From: Natronomonas halophila | Lineage (GTDB): Archaea; Halobacteriota; Halobacteria; Halobacteriales; Haloarculaceae | Assembly: GCF_013391085.1 (NCBI RefSeq) | Contig: NZ_CP058334.1 | Coordinates: forward strand, 1,240,001 to 1,304,000 | Length of the DNA stretch: 64,000 bases | Direction: 5' to 3' | Part shown: positions 7,916 through 17,013 of the stretch, one piece after another | Numbering within the stretch: the first letter of the stretch is position 1 | Layout: every line of letters starts with the position of its first letter | Notes under the pieces: generated by a model | Databases searched by the model: none | What the model was told of the DNA's origin: nothing | What the model saw: only the letters and a program-made list of their open reading frames with translations | Made by a program: the position numbers and the translations under genes

Positions 7916-9289
7916 TTACTCCTCTTCGGGTGCCTCTTCGACCGCCGCTTCCTCGTCGTAGGCCTCGGTTCGGGTGACCCGGGCTTTCATGATGCGCGTG
8001 TTCTCGACGCGCTCGACGAGGATTTCGAGGCCGTCGTACTCGATGACCTCGCCTTCCTCGACGAGGCGACCCGCGAGGTTGAAGATGAAGCCCGCGAGCG
8101 TCTCGAACTCCTCGCCTTCGGGGATGTTGACGTCGAGTTCCTCGTTGACCTCGTCGATGTTGACCTCGCCTTTGACGATGGCCGTATCGTCGTCGATGAA
8201 CTCGATAGGCTCTTCCTCGCCGGCTTCGAGCAGTTCGCCGACGATTTCCTCGGTGATGTCCTCCATCGTCACCAGCCCCTCGGTGGTGCCGAACTCGTCG
8301 ATGACGATGACCATGTGGAGGCGCTTGCGGCGCATCTCCTTGAGCAACTCGTCGACGTTCTTCGATTCGGGGACGTGAAGCGTCTCCTCGATGAGATCCT
8401 CGAGTTCGATGTCCTCCTTTTCGCCGTAGGTGTAGTCCCGCACGAGGTCGCTGACGTGAACGATGCCGAGGACGTTGTCGAGGCTCCCCTCGTAGACCGG
8501 CAGCCGAGTGTGGCCGCCCTGCACGCATTTCTGGAGAGCGTCCTCGATGGTCGCGTCCGTCGAGACGGCCTCCATATCGAGCCGCGGCGTCATGACCTCC
8601 TTGGCGATGGTATTGGTAAACCGGAAGATGCGCTGGAGCATCTCGCGTTCGTCCTCTTCGAGGACGCCCGCGCGCTCGCCCGTCTCGATGATGTCGCGGA
8701 TTTCCTCGCGGGTGACGTAGGTGGATTCGATTTCCCCGCGGCCGCCGGTGATGCGGTTGACCTGCCGGGTGAGGTAATCGAAGGTGACGATAAGCGGCAA
8801 CAGCAGGTATTCGGAGTACTTCAGCGGGCGCGCGATGCGGAGGGCCCACGATTCGGTGTTCTCGACGGCGTAGGATTTCGGGGCACTCTCGCCGAACAGC
8901 AACACGAGCGCGGTGATGCCGAAGGTGGCGATGAAGACGGCGAGGGACTGCCGGAAGTAGAGCGCGAGCAGTCCCGTTGCGATGGAGGACATCGCGATAT
9001 TGACGATGTTGTTGCCCACCAGAATCGTGACGAGCAGGCGGTGAGGGTCGTCCTTCAACGATTTCAGCGTCTCCGCGCCGGGCATGCCGTCGGACACGAG
9101 CGAGTCGACGCGATGCGGCGGCAAGGAGAACATCGCAATCTCCGACGAGGAGAAGAACGCCGACAGCAACAACAGCGCGAAAATCGCCACCCCGCCGAGG
9201 GCGGCGATGGTCGTGTCACTAAAGGGGAGTTCACCCGGATCGGGGCCGACCTGTATCGCACTAACGACGTACCACGCGAGAGAGCCCAT
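7916..9289 (-). CDS. CNNM/CorC-HlyC family membrane protein with CBS pair
   Basis: This 457-residue protein has the full hemolysin-family layout. The N-terminal CNNM (DUF21) membrane domain has about four segments (residues 30-190, with SAFFSSSEIAMFSL). Two CBS domains follow (about 205-330, with VMTPRLDMEAVS and MVIVIDEFGTTEGLVTMEDI). Last is a C-terminal CorC/HlyC FAD-like domain (GFIFNLAGRLVEEGE). Relatives are linked to magnesium or other divalent-cation efflux and to sodium/magnesium exchange. The 'hemolysin' name is historical. The last residues are very acidic. Confidence 0.88.
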   Translation of the reverse strand: MGSLAWYVVSAIQVGPDPGELPFSDTTIAALGGVAIFALLLLSAFFSSSEIAMFSLPPHRVDSLVSDGMPGAETLKSLKDDPHRLLVTILVGNNIVNIAMSSIATGLLALYFRQSLAVFIATFGITALVLLFGESAPKSYAVENTESWALRIARPLKYSEYLLLPLIVTFDYLTRQVNRITGGRGEIESTYVTREEIRDIIETGERAGVLEEDEREMLQRIFRFTNTIAKEVMTPRLDMEAVSTDATIEDALQKCVQGGHTRLPVYEGSLDNVLGIVHVSDLVRDYTYGEKEDIELEDLIEETLHVPESKNVDELLKEMRRKRLHMVIVIDEFGTTEGLVTMEDITEEIVGELLEAGEEEPIEFIDDDTAIVKGEVNIDEVNEELDVNIPEGEEFETLAGFIFNLAGRLVEEGEVIEYDGLEILVERVENTRIMKARVTRTEAYDEEAAVEEAPEEE

Positions 9290-9406
9290 CTGGACGTGCG
9301 CTTTTCTGCGGGCGCGGGATTAAGGCTTACTCATGTCTCACGCGGTCGTGTCGAACCGATGGCCGCGGGCGACACGCTTACGCGCGGACCGCTCGTATGG
9401 TCAGCC

Positions 9407-9715
9407 ATGAGCGAACCAGCAATCACGCTATATCGACTACAGGCGTGTCCGTTCTGCGAACGCGTCGTCCGCGTCCTGAACGACCTCGACCTCGAGTACG
9501 AATCCCGCTTCGTCGAGGCCCGACACTCCCGTCGGGACGCCGTCAAGCGACTGACCGGCGCCCGGACGGTTCCCGCCATCGTCGACGACAACACCGGCAT
9601 CACGATGAGCGAGAGCGCGAACATCGTCGAGTACCTTCAGGCGACCTATGGCGACGGCGCGACCGACGCCACGCGCGTCACCGCAAGCGCCGCGAGCGGG
9701 GGTGACGACGAATGA
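9407..9715 (+). CDS. Glutaredoxin/GST-N-like thioredoxin-fold protein
   Basis: This 102-residue thioredoxin-fold protein begins ITLYRLQACPFCERVVRVL, with the redox pair Cys14-Cys17 (CPFC). The cis-Pro loop RTVPAIVDDN and the GST-N-type ending SANIVEYLQATYG follow. It probably acts as a cytoplasmic thiol-disulfide reductant. The start at 9407 was chosen inside a long open frame that is otherwise a shadow of the neighbours. Its stop overlaps the next start (ATGA at 9712), so the two genes are translationally coupled. Confidence 0.85.
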   Translation: MSEPAITLYRLQACPFCERVVRVLNDLDLEYESRFVEARHSRRDAVKRLTGARTVPAIVDDNTGITMSESANIVEYLQATYGDGATDATRVTASAASGGDDE

Positions 9716-10227
9716 ATCTGGGCTTCGATATCGTCGAACTCGGCCCCGCCGACCACCCCGAGGCCGGCGAGAAGGCGCCCGACTTCACCCGCCCGCTGGT
9801 CAACGACGAGTACTGGGCCGACGCCTCGCTGTCGGAGTTGACCGACGACGGCCCCGTCATCCTCGTTTTCCACCCGATGGACGGCGACTTCCCGTCGACG
9901 TACATCTGGCAGGAAATCGACGACCGCGACTGGGACGACTACGACGCCTCCGTCGTCGGTCTCTCGATTTCCTCGCCGTACGAACACTCGCGGTTCCTCG
10001 AAGAGTGGGACGTCGAGCAGTATCGGCTCTTCTCGGACCCCCAGAACGGCGTCGCCGAGGAGTACGGCATCGTCCACGAACTCGACGGGATGGAGGGTAT
10101 CGCCGAACCGCGGCCCGCCGTCTTCGTCATCGACGGGGACCGCACCATCGAGTTCGCGTGGGTCGCCACCGACTGGCCGGAGTTCCCGCCGTACGACGAT
10201 ATCGAATCGGCCATCGAAGGACTGTAA
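9712..10227 (+). CDS. Redoxin (peroxiredoxin-fold) protein lacking cysteine
   Basis: This 171-residue AhpC/TSA-type redoxin shows AGEKAPDFTRPLVND, PVILVFHPMDGDFPSTYIWQ, GLSISSPYEHSRFLEEW and PRPAVFVIDGDRTIEFAWVA. In true peroxiredoxins the FHP loop carries the peroxidatic Cys; here the place reads DFPSTY and the protein contains no Cys at all. It cannot be a classical thiol peroxidase, so a chaperone-like or partner role for the coupled CPFC protein is possible. It overlaps the upstream gene by 4 bp. Confidence 0.8.
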   Translation: MNLGFDIVELGPADHPEAGEKAPDFTRPLVNDEYWADASLSELTDDGPVILVFHPMDGDFPSTYIWQEIDDRDWDDYDASVVGLSISSPYEHSRFLEEWDVEQYRLFSDPQNGVAEEYGIVHELDGMEGIAEPRPAVFVIDGDRTIEFAWVATDWPEFPPYDDIESAIEGL

Positions 10228-10251
10228 ACGCCAGCAACCCTACGTCCGGCC

Positions 10252-10845
10252 GTGACCGAGACCGACATCGACCTCACCGACGCCGTCGCCGCGATTCGCC
10301 GCGGTGACCTCGTGGTCTATCCGACCGAGACGGTCTACGGACTGGCCGCCGACGCGCTGGACCCCGAGGCCATCGAGCGCGTCTTCGAAGCGAAGGGTCG
10401 GGCCCGCGACAAGCCGATTTCGATGGCGCTGCCCGACGCCGAGGTCGCACGGGATTTTGCGGAGGTTTCGGACCGTGAGGCCTCCTTCTGTGCCCGCTTT
10501 CTGCCCGGCCCCGTGACCGTCCTTCTGGAGCGGACCGACCGCGTACCGGACGTGCTGGTCGCCGGCGAGGACCGCGTCGGGATTCGCGTCCCCGACCACG
10601 ACCTCTCGCGGGAACTGGCGCGACGGACCGGCCCGATTACCTCGACCAGCGCGAACAAGAGCGGCCAACCGAGCGCCCGGCGTGTCGAGGACATCGCCCC
10701 CGAAGTCCGGGAGCGAGCAGCCGTCGTGCTCGATACCGGCGAGACGCCGGGCACGGAGAGCACGGTTGTCAACATCGCCGAAAACGACATCGTCCGTCGG
10801 GGCGCCCGCGCCGACGAAATCGAGGGTTGGCTGGCGGAGAACTGA
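10252..10845 (+). CDS. sua5: Threonylcarbamoyl-AMP synthase (Sua5/YrdC)
   Basis: This 197-residue YrdC-domain enzyme makes L-threonylcarbamoyl-adenylate from Thr, bicarbonate and ATP, the first step of t6A tRNA modification. Visible signatures are VYPTETVYGLAADAL, KGRARDKPIS (the KxR-type basic ATP/Thr site), FLPGPVTVLLE and TSTSANKSGQPS. It lacks the extra Sua5 C-terminal domain, so it is the short YrdC-like form. The start is GTG at 10252, 24 bp after the redoxin stop, and it may be co-transcribed with that pair. Confidence 0.9.
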   Translation: MTETDIDLTDAVAAIRRGDLVVYPTETVYGLAADALDPEAIERVFEAKGRARDKPISMALPDAEVARDFAEVSDREASFCARFLPGPVTVLLERTDRVPDVLVAGEDRVGIRVPDHDLSRELARRTGPITSTSANKSGQPSARRVEDIAPEVRERAAVVLDTGETPGTESTVVNIAENDIVRRGARADEIEGWLAEN

Positions 10846-10927
10846 AAGGCAGTCACACCGCTTTCGTGCAGTATCGAGTTCTGCCCGCGACAGAAGGCTT
10901 TTGAGCGATACAGACCAACCTTCGTCC

Positions 10928-11305
10928 ATGCGCCGAGACGACCGCGACGACCCCTTCGACGACATCTTCAGCGAGATAGAGCGGATGATGGAGGAGATGA
11001 CGGGCGGCGTGAGCGGCCCGGGCAACGCCGGCTTCGGCGACGATGCCCACGTCTCCGTCTACGAGAGCGACGAGGAACTCACCGTCGTCGCGGACATGCC
11101 GGGCGTCGACAAGGAGAACATCGACATCAAATGCGACGGCCGGCACGTCACCATCTCGGCTTCGACCGCCCGCAGCGAGTACGAGGAGCGCATCGAGTTG
11201 CCCGCCCGCGTCGACGAACACTCTGCCACCGCGACGTTCAACAACGGCGTCCTCGAAATCCGCCTCGACCGCACCGGCAGTTCCGCGAACATCGATCTCT
11301 CGTAG
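10928..11305 (+). CDS. Hsp20/alpha-crystallin small heat-shock protein
   Basis: This is a 125-residue small heat-shock protein. Residues 1-40 are an acidic, Met-rich head (FDDIFSEIERMMEEM). Residues 42-120 form an alpha-crystallin domain with VVADMPGVDKENIDIKCDG, SEYEERIELPARVDE and the terminal NNGVLEIRLDR strand. It should act as an ATP-independent holdase for unfolding proteins. It lacks a clear IXI tail. The ATG at 10928 was chosen by the head sequence. A weak TATA-like string (GGCTTTTGAG) lies about 30 nt upstream. Confidence 0.9.
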   Translation: MRRDDRDDPFDDIFSEIERMMEEMTGGVSGPGNAGFGDDAHVSVYESDEELTVVADMPGVDKENIDIKCDGRHVTISASTARSEYEERIELPARVDEHSATATFNNGVLEIRLDRTGSSANIDLS

Positions 11306-11334
11306 CGCCGCTCAGTCGTCGAAATCGTCGGCAC

Positions 11335-11340
11335 TTTTAT
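11335..11340 (+). promoter_or_regulatory. TATA box of the hybrid histidine-kinase gene
   Basis: TTTTAT lies 26-31 nt before the ATG at 11366. This spacing favours 11366 over the in-frame TTG at 11354 as the start. Confidence 0.45.
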
Positions 11341-11365
11341 TCGAGATAAATCGTTGGATGAGATA

Positions 11366-13546
11366 ATGGATTCCCACGGGAGGGGGGCTCGGGATTCTGC
11401 CTCCGTCGACGGTTCCGCAAACGCGGGACGAGGGGCCGATTCGACGGCGCGCGTCCTACATCTGGACGACGAACCGACCTTTCTGGAGACGTCGAAACGC
11501 CTTCTGGAACACCACGAGGATTTCGTCGTCAAACTCGAGACGGACCCGGAGGCCGCACTCGACCGACTGGATTCGGTCGACTGTATCGTCTCCGATTACG
11601 ACATGCCGACGATGAACGGCATCGAGTTTCTGGAGGCCGTCCGGGCGCAGGACCCCGACCTACCGTTCATCCTCTTTACCGGGAAGGGAAGCGAGGAAAT
11701 CGCCAGCGAGGCCATCCGGGCCGGCGTCACCGACTACCTCCAGAAGGGGGCCGATTCAGACCGCTTTGCCATCCTCGCGAACCGGATTACGAACGCCGTC
11801 GAGCGGCATCGCGCGGAAAAGCGGGCAACCGCCGCAGACCATCGGGCCCGCCGCGTCTACGAACGCATCGACGACGCCTTCATCGCCGTCGACGACGAGT
11901 GGCGCTTTACCTACGTCAACCAGCGGGCCGGCGAACTGCTCGATTCGGACCCCGAAGCACTGGTTGGAACGAAGGTTCGGGACGCCTTCCCCGAGGTAGT
12001 CGGCAGCCGGTTCGACGAAGAATACAGACGCGCCGTCGAACAGCAGGAGACGGTCACTTTCGAGGAGTATTACGAGCCACTCGACGCGTGGTTCGAGGTG
12101 CGGGCCTATCCCGACGACTCCGGCCTGTCGGTGTACTTCCGTGACGTGACCGAAAAGAAGGAACGGGAACGTCGCTACGACGCCGTCTTCAACAACACCT
12201 ACCAGTTCACGGGGCTGCTCGAACCCGACGGCACGCTTATCGAGGCCAACGAGGCGGCCCTCTCCTTCGTCGATGCCGACCGCGAGGAGGTGGTCGACCG
12301 GTCGCTGTGGGAGACGCCGTGGTTCCAGTTGAACGACGAGACGCGCCGCATCGCCCGCCAGTCGGTCCAGCAGGCGCGAGAGGGGTCCTTCTATCGCGAC
12401 GAACTCCCCGTCGAGGGCGCCGACGGCCAGACCATCATCGTCGATTACTCCGTGCGGCCGGTCACCGACGAATCCGGCGAGGTGACGCTTCTGGTCCCCG
12501 AGGGTCGGGACATCACCGACCGTAAAGAGCGGGAGGCGGAACTCCGCGAGGAGCGAGCGATAACCGAGAGCATCTTCTCGGCGCTTCCTGATGTCCTCTA
12601 CGTGTTCGACGAGAGCGGGCGGTTCATCCGCTGGAACGACCAACTCTCGTCGGTGACCGGCTACAGCGACGAGGAGATAACCGAGATGCGCCCGTGGGAT
12701 TTCGTCCCGGAATCCGAGCGCGAGAAGATTCAAGAGGCCATCGACGGCGTCTTCGACGCCGACCGGACGATGACCGTCGAATCGGCGTTCGTAACGAAGG
12801 ACGGCGAGCGAATCCCCTACGAGTTCACGGGCGCCCAACTGACTGACGACGACGGTCAGACGCTCGGCCTCGTCGGCATCGGCCGCGACATCAGCGAGCG
12901 GAAGGAGCGAGAGCAGCAACTCGAACGGAAAAACGAGCAGTTAGAGGAGTTCGCCTCGCTCATCTCCCACGACCTCAAGACGCCGCTGTCGGTCGCCAGC
13001 GGGAACCTTCGACTCGCTCGCGAGACGGGCGAAGACCGGTATCTCGACGAGATAGAAACCGCCCTCGACCGGATGGGGACGCTCGTCGACGAGGTCCTGG
13101 AGTTGGCCAAGCAGGGCGAAGTCGTCGACGACGTGGCGCCAGTCAGGCTCCGGCCGATGCTCTCGGATATCGAGACGGCCACCGGAGCAGACGTCGAGAC
13201 GGCCTATCCAGACGGCGCCGCCGTCATGGCCGAGAAATCCCGACTCTATTCGCTTTTGAGTAACCTGGTCGCGAATTCCGACGACCACGGCGGCGAGGAC
13301 GTCACCGTCGAAGTCGGCCTTGATGGCGAAACGCTCTACGTCGCCGACGACGGCCGTGGCATACCCGAAGAGGAACGCGACACCGTCTTCGACCCCGGAT
13401 ATTCGGGCGACGACGGCAGCGGTTTCGGTCTCGCCATCGCCGAAGCCATCGCCGACGCACACGGCTGGGAGATCGACGTCACCGACAGCGAGGCGGGCGG
13501 CGCGCGCTTCGAAATCAGCGGCGTCAATGCGCAGTCCGTCGAATGA
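11366..13546 (+). CDS. Sensor histidine kinase with N-terminal receiver and three PAS domains
   Basis: This 726-residue soluble signalling protein has four kinds of domain. A receiver domain covers about residues 29-150, with phospho-acceptor Asp77 in DCIVSDYDMP and KGA near 127. Three PAS modules span about 160-515, each ending in a PAC-like DVTEKKER, DITDRKER or DISERKER. HisKA has His535 in ASLISHDLKTP. The HATPase domain shows LLSNLVANSDDHGG, VADDGRGIP and GSGFGLAIA. There is no membrane segment, so it senses an internal signal. No cognate output regulator is adjacent. Its 3' end overlaps the convergent ATP-grasp gene by 23 bp. Confidence 0.9.
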   Translation: MDSHGRGARDSASVDGSANAGRGADSTARVLHLDDEPTFLETSKRLLEHHEDFVVKLETDPEAALDRLDSVDCIVSDYDMPTMNGIEFLEAVRAQDPDLPFILFTGKGSEEIASEAIRAGVTDYLQKGADSDRFAILANRITNAVERHRAEKRATAADHRARRVYERIDDAFIAVDDEWRFTYVNQRAGELLDSDPEALVGTKVRDAFPEVVGSRFDEEYRRAVEQQETVTFEEYYEPLDAWFEVRAYPDDSGLSVYFRDVTEKKERERRYDAVFNNTYQFTGLLEPDGTLIEANEAALSFVDADREEVVDRSLWETPWFQLNDETRRIARQSVQQAREGSFYRDELPVEGADGQTIIVDYSVRPVTDESGEVTLLVPEGRDITDRKEREAELREERAITESIFSALPDVLYVFDESGRFIRWNDQLSSVTGYSDEEITEMRPWDFVPESEREKIQEAIDGVFDADRTMTVESAFVTKDGERIPYEFTGAQLTDDDGQTLGLVGIGRDISERKEREQQLERKNEQLEEFASLISHDLKTPLSVASGNLRLARETGEDRYLDEIETALDRMGTLVDEVLELAKQGEVVDDVAPVRLRPMLSDIETATGADVETAYPDGAAVMAEKSRLYSLLSNLVANSDDHGGEDVTVEVGLDGETLYVADDGRGIPEEERDTVFDPGYSGDDGSGFGLAIAEAIADAHGWEIDVTDSEAGGARFEISGVNAQSVE

Positions 13547-14387
13547 GGTCCGCCAGTCGGTCGTAGAAATCCGCCTCGTATTTCGTCACCTCGTCGACGG
13601 TCGGCCGGGCGTTGGTTTCGTTGACGACGGCCCGGTCGTCGGTCGCGAGGATGTCGACGCCGAGCCAGTCGATATCGAGCGCATCGGCCGCGTCTTCCGC
13701 GAGCGTTCGGAGGTCCGGGGGCAGGTCGACGCCCTCGGCGACGGCCCCCCGGTGGACGTTGTGCTTCCAGCGGCCCGCCTCGCGTTCGGCCTCGGGCAGG
13801 CGCCGTTCGACGGCCCCGACGAACTCGCCGTCGACGACCATCGCCCGGTAGTCGCGAGCGTCGGGAAGATACTCCTGAACGAGGAACGACCGGTCGTCGG
13901 CCGCCCGGTAGTCGTGGACCAGGGAGAGGTAATCGCAGACGCCGAGGAAGGAATCGAGGTCGTGGGCTTTCGCGATGCCGACCCCGCGAGTCGTGGAGTT
14001 GGGTTTGACGACGACGGGCGGGTCGAACCGCTCGAAGGCGGCCCGGAGTTCCGACTCGTCGACGGGGTTCGAGACGTAGACGCTGGCGGGCGTATCGAGG
14101 CCGGCCTTGCCGAGACGGGCGAGCGCGCCGGCCTTGTTCCGACTCCGTAGAATCGCTTCGCGGTCGTTGACCCACGGCACGCCGAGCAACGCGTCGCCGA
14201 CGCCGCCCTCCATGATGCGGGGCGGGTAGACGAAGCCGACGTCGAAGGCCTCGTCGACGAGCGGTTCGTCCAGCGGTTGGGCACGCTCGCGGGTCGGCAC
14301 GTGTTCGGCCTCGATGCCACGCTCACGGAGGGGTTCGCGGATACGACCGAGGGTTTCGGCGTTCGTCGCCACCGCCAACCGGAGCAT
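13524..14387 (-). CDS. RimK-like ATP-grasp ligase
   Basis: This 287-residue ATP-grasp protein begins MLRLAVATNAETLG. It shows PPVVVKPNSTTRGVGI, the RSFLVQEYLPDARDYRAMVV lid and metal site, and a C-terminal DWLGVDILATDDRAVVNETN. This order matches RimK-like enzymes that join an amino acid or other amine to a carboxylate with ATP and magnesium. The substrate cannot be inferred. The start at 14387 was chosen because the open frame upstream is the shadow of the ABC gene. It may be co-transcribed downstream of the exporter (52 bp gap). Confidence 0.82.
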   Translation of the reverse strand: MLRLAVATNAETLGRIREPLRERGIEAEHVPTRERAQPLDEPLVDEAFDVGFVYPPRIMEGGVGDALLGVPWVNDREAILRSRNKAGALARLGKAGLDTPASVYVSNPVDESELRAAFERFDPPVVVKPNSTTRGVGIAKAHDLDSFLGVCDYLSLVHDYRAADDRSFLVQEYLPDARDYRAMVVDGEFVGAVERRLPEAEREAGRWKHNVHRGAVAEGVDLPPDLRTLAEDAADALDIDWLGVDILATDDRAVVNETNARPTVDEVTKYEADFYDRLADLIRRTAH

Positions 14388-14439
14388 ACACGGGCGTCGG
14401 GTGCCCGCGCCTTGAATCCGCCGCCCTGCGATTGCCCTG

Positions 14440-16386
14440 TCAGTCGTCGTCGGTTTCGGCCTCGACGTCGGTCCGGGCCTGCCGTTCGGCGGCGCGCTCG
14501 ATGAACTCCTGTGGGAGTTCGTCGATTTCGCCGGCTTGCACGCCCCAGAGGTGGGCGTACAGACCCTCGTTGTCCAGCAAATCCTCGTGGGTGCCGCGCT
14601 CGACGATTTGACCGTCCTCAAGGACGAGAATCGTGTCGGCGTCCTTGATGGTCGACAGGCGGTGGGCGATGGCGAAGGTGGTCCGGTCGGCCGTCAGTTT
14701 GTCCAGCGACCGCTGGATGAGCATCTCGGTTTCGGTGTCGACGTCCGAGGTGGCCTCGTCGAGGACGAGGATATCGGGGTCTTTGAGGACCGCGCGGGCG
14801 ATGGAGATGCGCTGCCGTTGGCCGCCGGAGAGTTTCACGCCCCGCTCGCCGACCATCGTATCGTAACCGTCCGGCAGGTTCTGGATGAAATCGTGGGCCT
14901 CGGCGGCCTTTGCGGCCTCGACGACGGCCTCGTCGTCGGCTTCGAAGGTGCCGTAGGTGATGTTCTCCCGGACTGTCCCGTAGAAGAGGAACGTGTCCTG
15001 ACCGACGTAGCCGATGGCCTGCCGCAGCGAGGGCAGCGTCACCTCTCGGAGGTCCTGGCCGTCGATGCGAATCCCACCGTCGTCGACGTCGTAGAGGCGA
15101 AGCAGGAGTTTCAGAACGGTGGATTTGCCGGCACCCGTCGGGCCCACCAGCGCGAGCGTCTCGCCGCCCTCGACCTCGAAGTCGACGTCCTCGATGATGG
15201 TCTCGTCGTCGTAGCCGAAGGAGACGTCGTCGTATACGACGTTGCCCTCCCCGACTTCGAGCGGTTCGGCGTCGGGGTCGACCACGAGTCGGTTGGGCTC
15301 GTCCATCAGGCCGAAAATCCGCTCGGCGGAGGCGTAGGCCCGCTGGTACATATTGATAATTTGCCCGAACTGCGCCATCGGCCAGATGAACCGCTGGGTC
15401 AGGAGGATGAACGTGACGAACTCGCCGGTGTAGAGCGGTTCGGTGAGGGGGCCGGGGGCAGCGCCGGTAGTCTCGGTCGCCAGCACCCAGATACCGCCGA
15501 CGAGGAACGTGAGGACGAAGCCGATGCCCGCGATGACCCGCAGGCCGGGGAAGAACTTGATGCGGGTCTCGATGGCGTCCCAGTTGGCGTCGAAGTAATC
15601 CCCGGAGACGTCCTCGACGCGCTCGGATTCGTAGGGTTCGGTGTTGGCCGATTTGATGACCTGAATCCCGCCGAGATTGTTTTCGAGTCGGGAGTTGACC
15701 TGCCCGACAGTCGAGCGAACCTCGGCGTATTTCGGCTGGATAATCTGGATGAACTTGTAGGTAAACAGCGCGATGAGCGGCACCGGCACTAAGGCGATGA
15801 GCGCGAGCTGCCAGTTGAGCCAAAAGAGGATGCCGGCGATACCGAGGACCATCACAGACAGCCGGAACGTCGAATTGAGGCCGTCGTTGAGGAAGCGTTC
15901 GAGGCGGTTGACGTCGTTCGAGAGGATGGACATTAGTTCGCCGGTCTGCTTGTCGGCGAAGAAGTCCATGTTCAGCCGCTGCATCGTGTCGTAGGTGTCG
16001 GTCCGGATGCTGTGCTGGATGTTCTGGGCGAAGGAGTTGAACCCCCAGTTACGCACCCAGTGGAATATCGCGCCGGAGAAGAAGGCCGCCGCGATGAGGC
16101 CGACCGTAAAGAGCAACTGCTCGTCCTGCGTCGTCGGCGTCCACGCATCCGGCACCAGCAACAGCGTGAACGCCTTGTCGTTCCGGAAGATGGCGTCGAC
16201 AGCCAACCCCAGCAGGACTGGCGGCAGCAAATCGAGGAGTCGCGCGAAGATACTCGCCGTGACAGCAACGGCGAACTGGAAGCTGTTCGGCCGACCGTAT
16301 TCGCCGAACAGACGGCGCATCGGGTCCTCGGCGTTCTCGCGTTGCTCCTCGAAGGGATCGTCGTCCTCCGGCGCGATATCTCCCAT
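14440..16386 (-). CDS. ABC exporter half-transporter (MdlB/MsbA type)
   Basis: This 648-residue fused permease-ATPase has an N-terminal six-helix ABC exporter domain (about residues 35-345) and a nucleotide-binding domain. The latter has Walker A GPTGAGKST, Q-loop YVGQDTFLF, signature LSGGQRQRISIARAV and Walker B ILVLDEATSDVD. It acts as a dimer in the membrane and exports lipids, drugs or peptides; the substrate is unknown. The promoter carries a palindrome of TetR-operator type just before the ATG, which fits an efflux pump induced by its substrate. No TetR gene is seen in this window. Confidence 0.92.
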   Translation of the reverse strand: MGDIAPEDDDPFEEQRENAEDPMRRLFGEYGRPNSFQFAVAVTASIFARLLDLLPPVLLGLAVDAIFRNDKAFTLLLVPDAWTPTTQDEQLLFTVGLIAAAFFSGAIFHWVRNWGFNSFAQNIQHSIRTDTYDTMQRLNMDFFADKQTGELMSILSNDVNRLERFLNDGLNSTFRLSVMVLGIAGILFWLNWQLALIALVPVPLIALFTYKFIQIIQPKYAEVRSTVGQVNSRLENNLGGIQVIKSANTEPYESERVEDVSGDYFDANWDAIETRIKFFPGLRVIAGIGFVLTFLVGGIWVLATETTGAAPGPLTEPLYTGEFVTFILLTQRFIWPMAQFGQIINMYQRAYASAERIFGLMDEPNRLVVDPDAEPLEVGEGNVVYDDVSFGYDDETIIEDVDFEVEGGETLALVGPTGAGKSTVLKLLLRLYDVDDGGIRIDGQDLREVTLPSLRQAIGYVGQDTFLFYGTVRENITYGTFEADDEAVVEAAKAAEAHDFIQNLPDGYDTMVGERGVKLSGGQRQRISIARAVLKDPDILVLDEATSDVDTETEMLIQRSLDKLTADRTTFAIAHRLSTIKDADTILVLEDGQIVERGTHEDLLDNEGLYAHLWGVQAGEIDELPQEFIERAAERQARTDVEAETDDD

Positions 16387-16393
16387 TCGTGTT

Positions 16394-16413
16394 AAACTGA
16401 CCGTTCAGTCAGC
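16394..16413 (-). promoter_or_regulatory. TetR-type operator at the ABC exporter promoter
   Basis: ACTGA (16396-16400), CCGT and TCAGT (16405-16409) make a palindrome identical in form to common TetR-family operators (TGACTGaacgGTCAGT-like). It ends 10 nt before the start codon, between it and an AT-rich TTATGC box. A bound repressor would block initiation. Confidence 0.55.
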
Positions 16414-16460
16414 ATAACCCTTCGGCTTGGGTGAGACCGGATGGCAAATCGCCAGCCGCC

Positions 16461-16991
16461 TCACACGTCGAACTCGACGCGGTCGCCTTCCTCGATGCCG
16501 CGGTCGGTCGTCCAGCCCTTGTTGACTTCGAGGACGTACTGGCCCTCACCGGAGTAGCGCTGGTCCTCACCGTCCTCGTTCGGCCCCGGTTTCGGCGCCT
16601 CGTGAATCGTCGTAATCGTCCCGTTCGGCGCGATGAAGACGATATCGATGCCGAAGGACATGTTCCGCATCACGTAGGTGCGTTCGGCCGAGCCGTCGTG
16701 GATGAAGAGCATGCCACGTTCCTCTGGCAACTCGTCGGTCTCGCTGAGTCCGACGTACCGCTTGGAGAAGGTATCGGCGACTGCGGCCGTAACGCTGCCG
16801 AGTTCCTCGCCCGTCTCGTCGTCGGTGACGACGACCTCGGTGTGGTTGTAGTCCCGCGATTCGTTGAAATCGGCGTCGGCGTCGTAGCCGCCGAGATACG
16901 GCGCGAGCATGCCGGTCGACAGCCCCAACAGGACGACCGCGAGGACGACGGCTACCAGCCCGAAGCCGACGCCAACCAACCGAGTGTTCAT
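16461..16991 (-). CDS. Membrane-anchored DUF192 protein
   Basis: This 176-residue protein has an N-terminal hydrophobic segment (residues 5-30) acting as signal or anchor, then a DUF192 domain. That domain shows FSKRYVGLSETDELPEERGMLFIHD, YVMRNMSFGIDIVFI and VLEVNKGWTTDRGIEEGDRVEF. DUF192 domains are small beta folds found outside the cytoplasm in many prokaryotes, with no proven activity. It is complete. A 10-bp inverted repeat lies upstream in the gap to tRNA-Val. Confidence 0.85.
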   Translation of the reverse strand: MNTRLVGVGFGLVAVVLAVVLLGLSTGMLAPYLGGYDADADFNESRDYNHTEVVVTDDETGEELGSVTAAVADTFSKRYVGLSETDELPEERGMLFIHDGSAERTYVMRNMSFGIDIVFIAPNGTITTIHEAPKPGPNEDGEDQRYSGEGQYVLEVNKGWTTDRGIEEGDRVEFDV

Positions 16992-17013
16992 CGCCGAAAC
17001 GAACGGCCCGCGA

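Noticed and set aside
6779-9406. An open frame of 978 codons running from the PiT gene to the glutaredoxin-like gene
   Set aside because: It is mostly a +2 shadow of PiT and the reverse of the CorC-like gene. Only the last 102 codons, from 9407, form a real protein.
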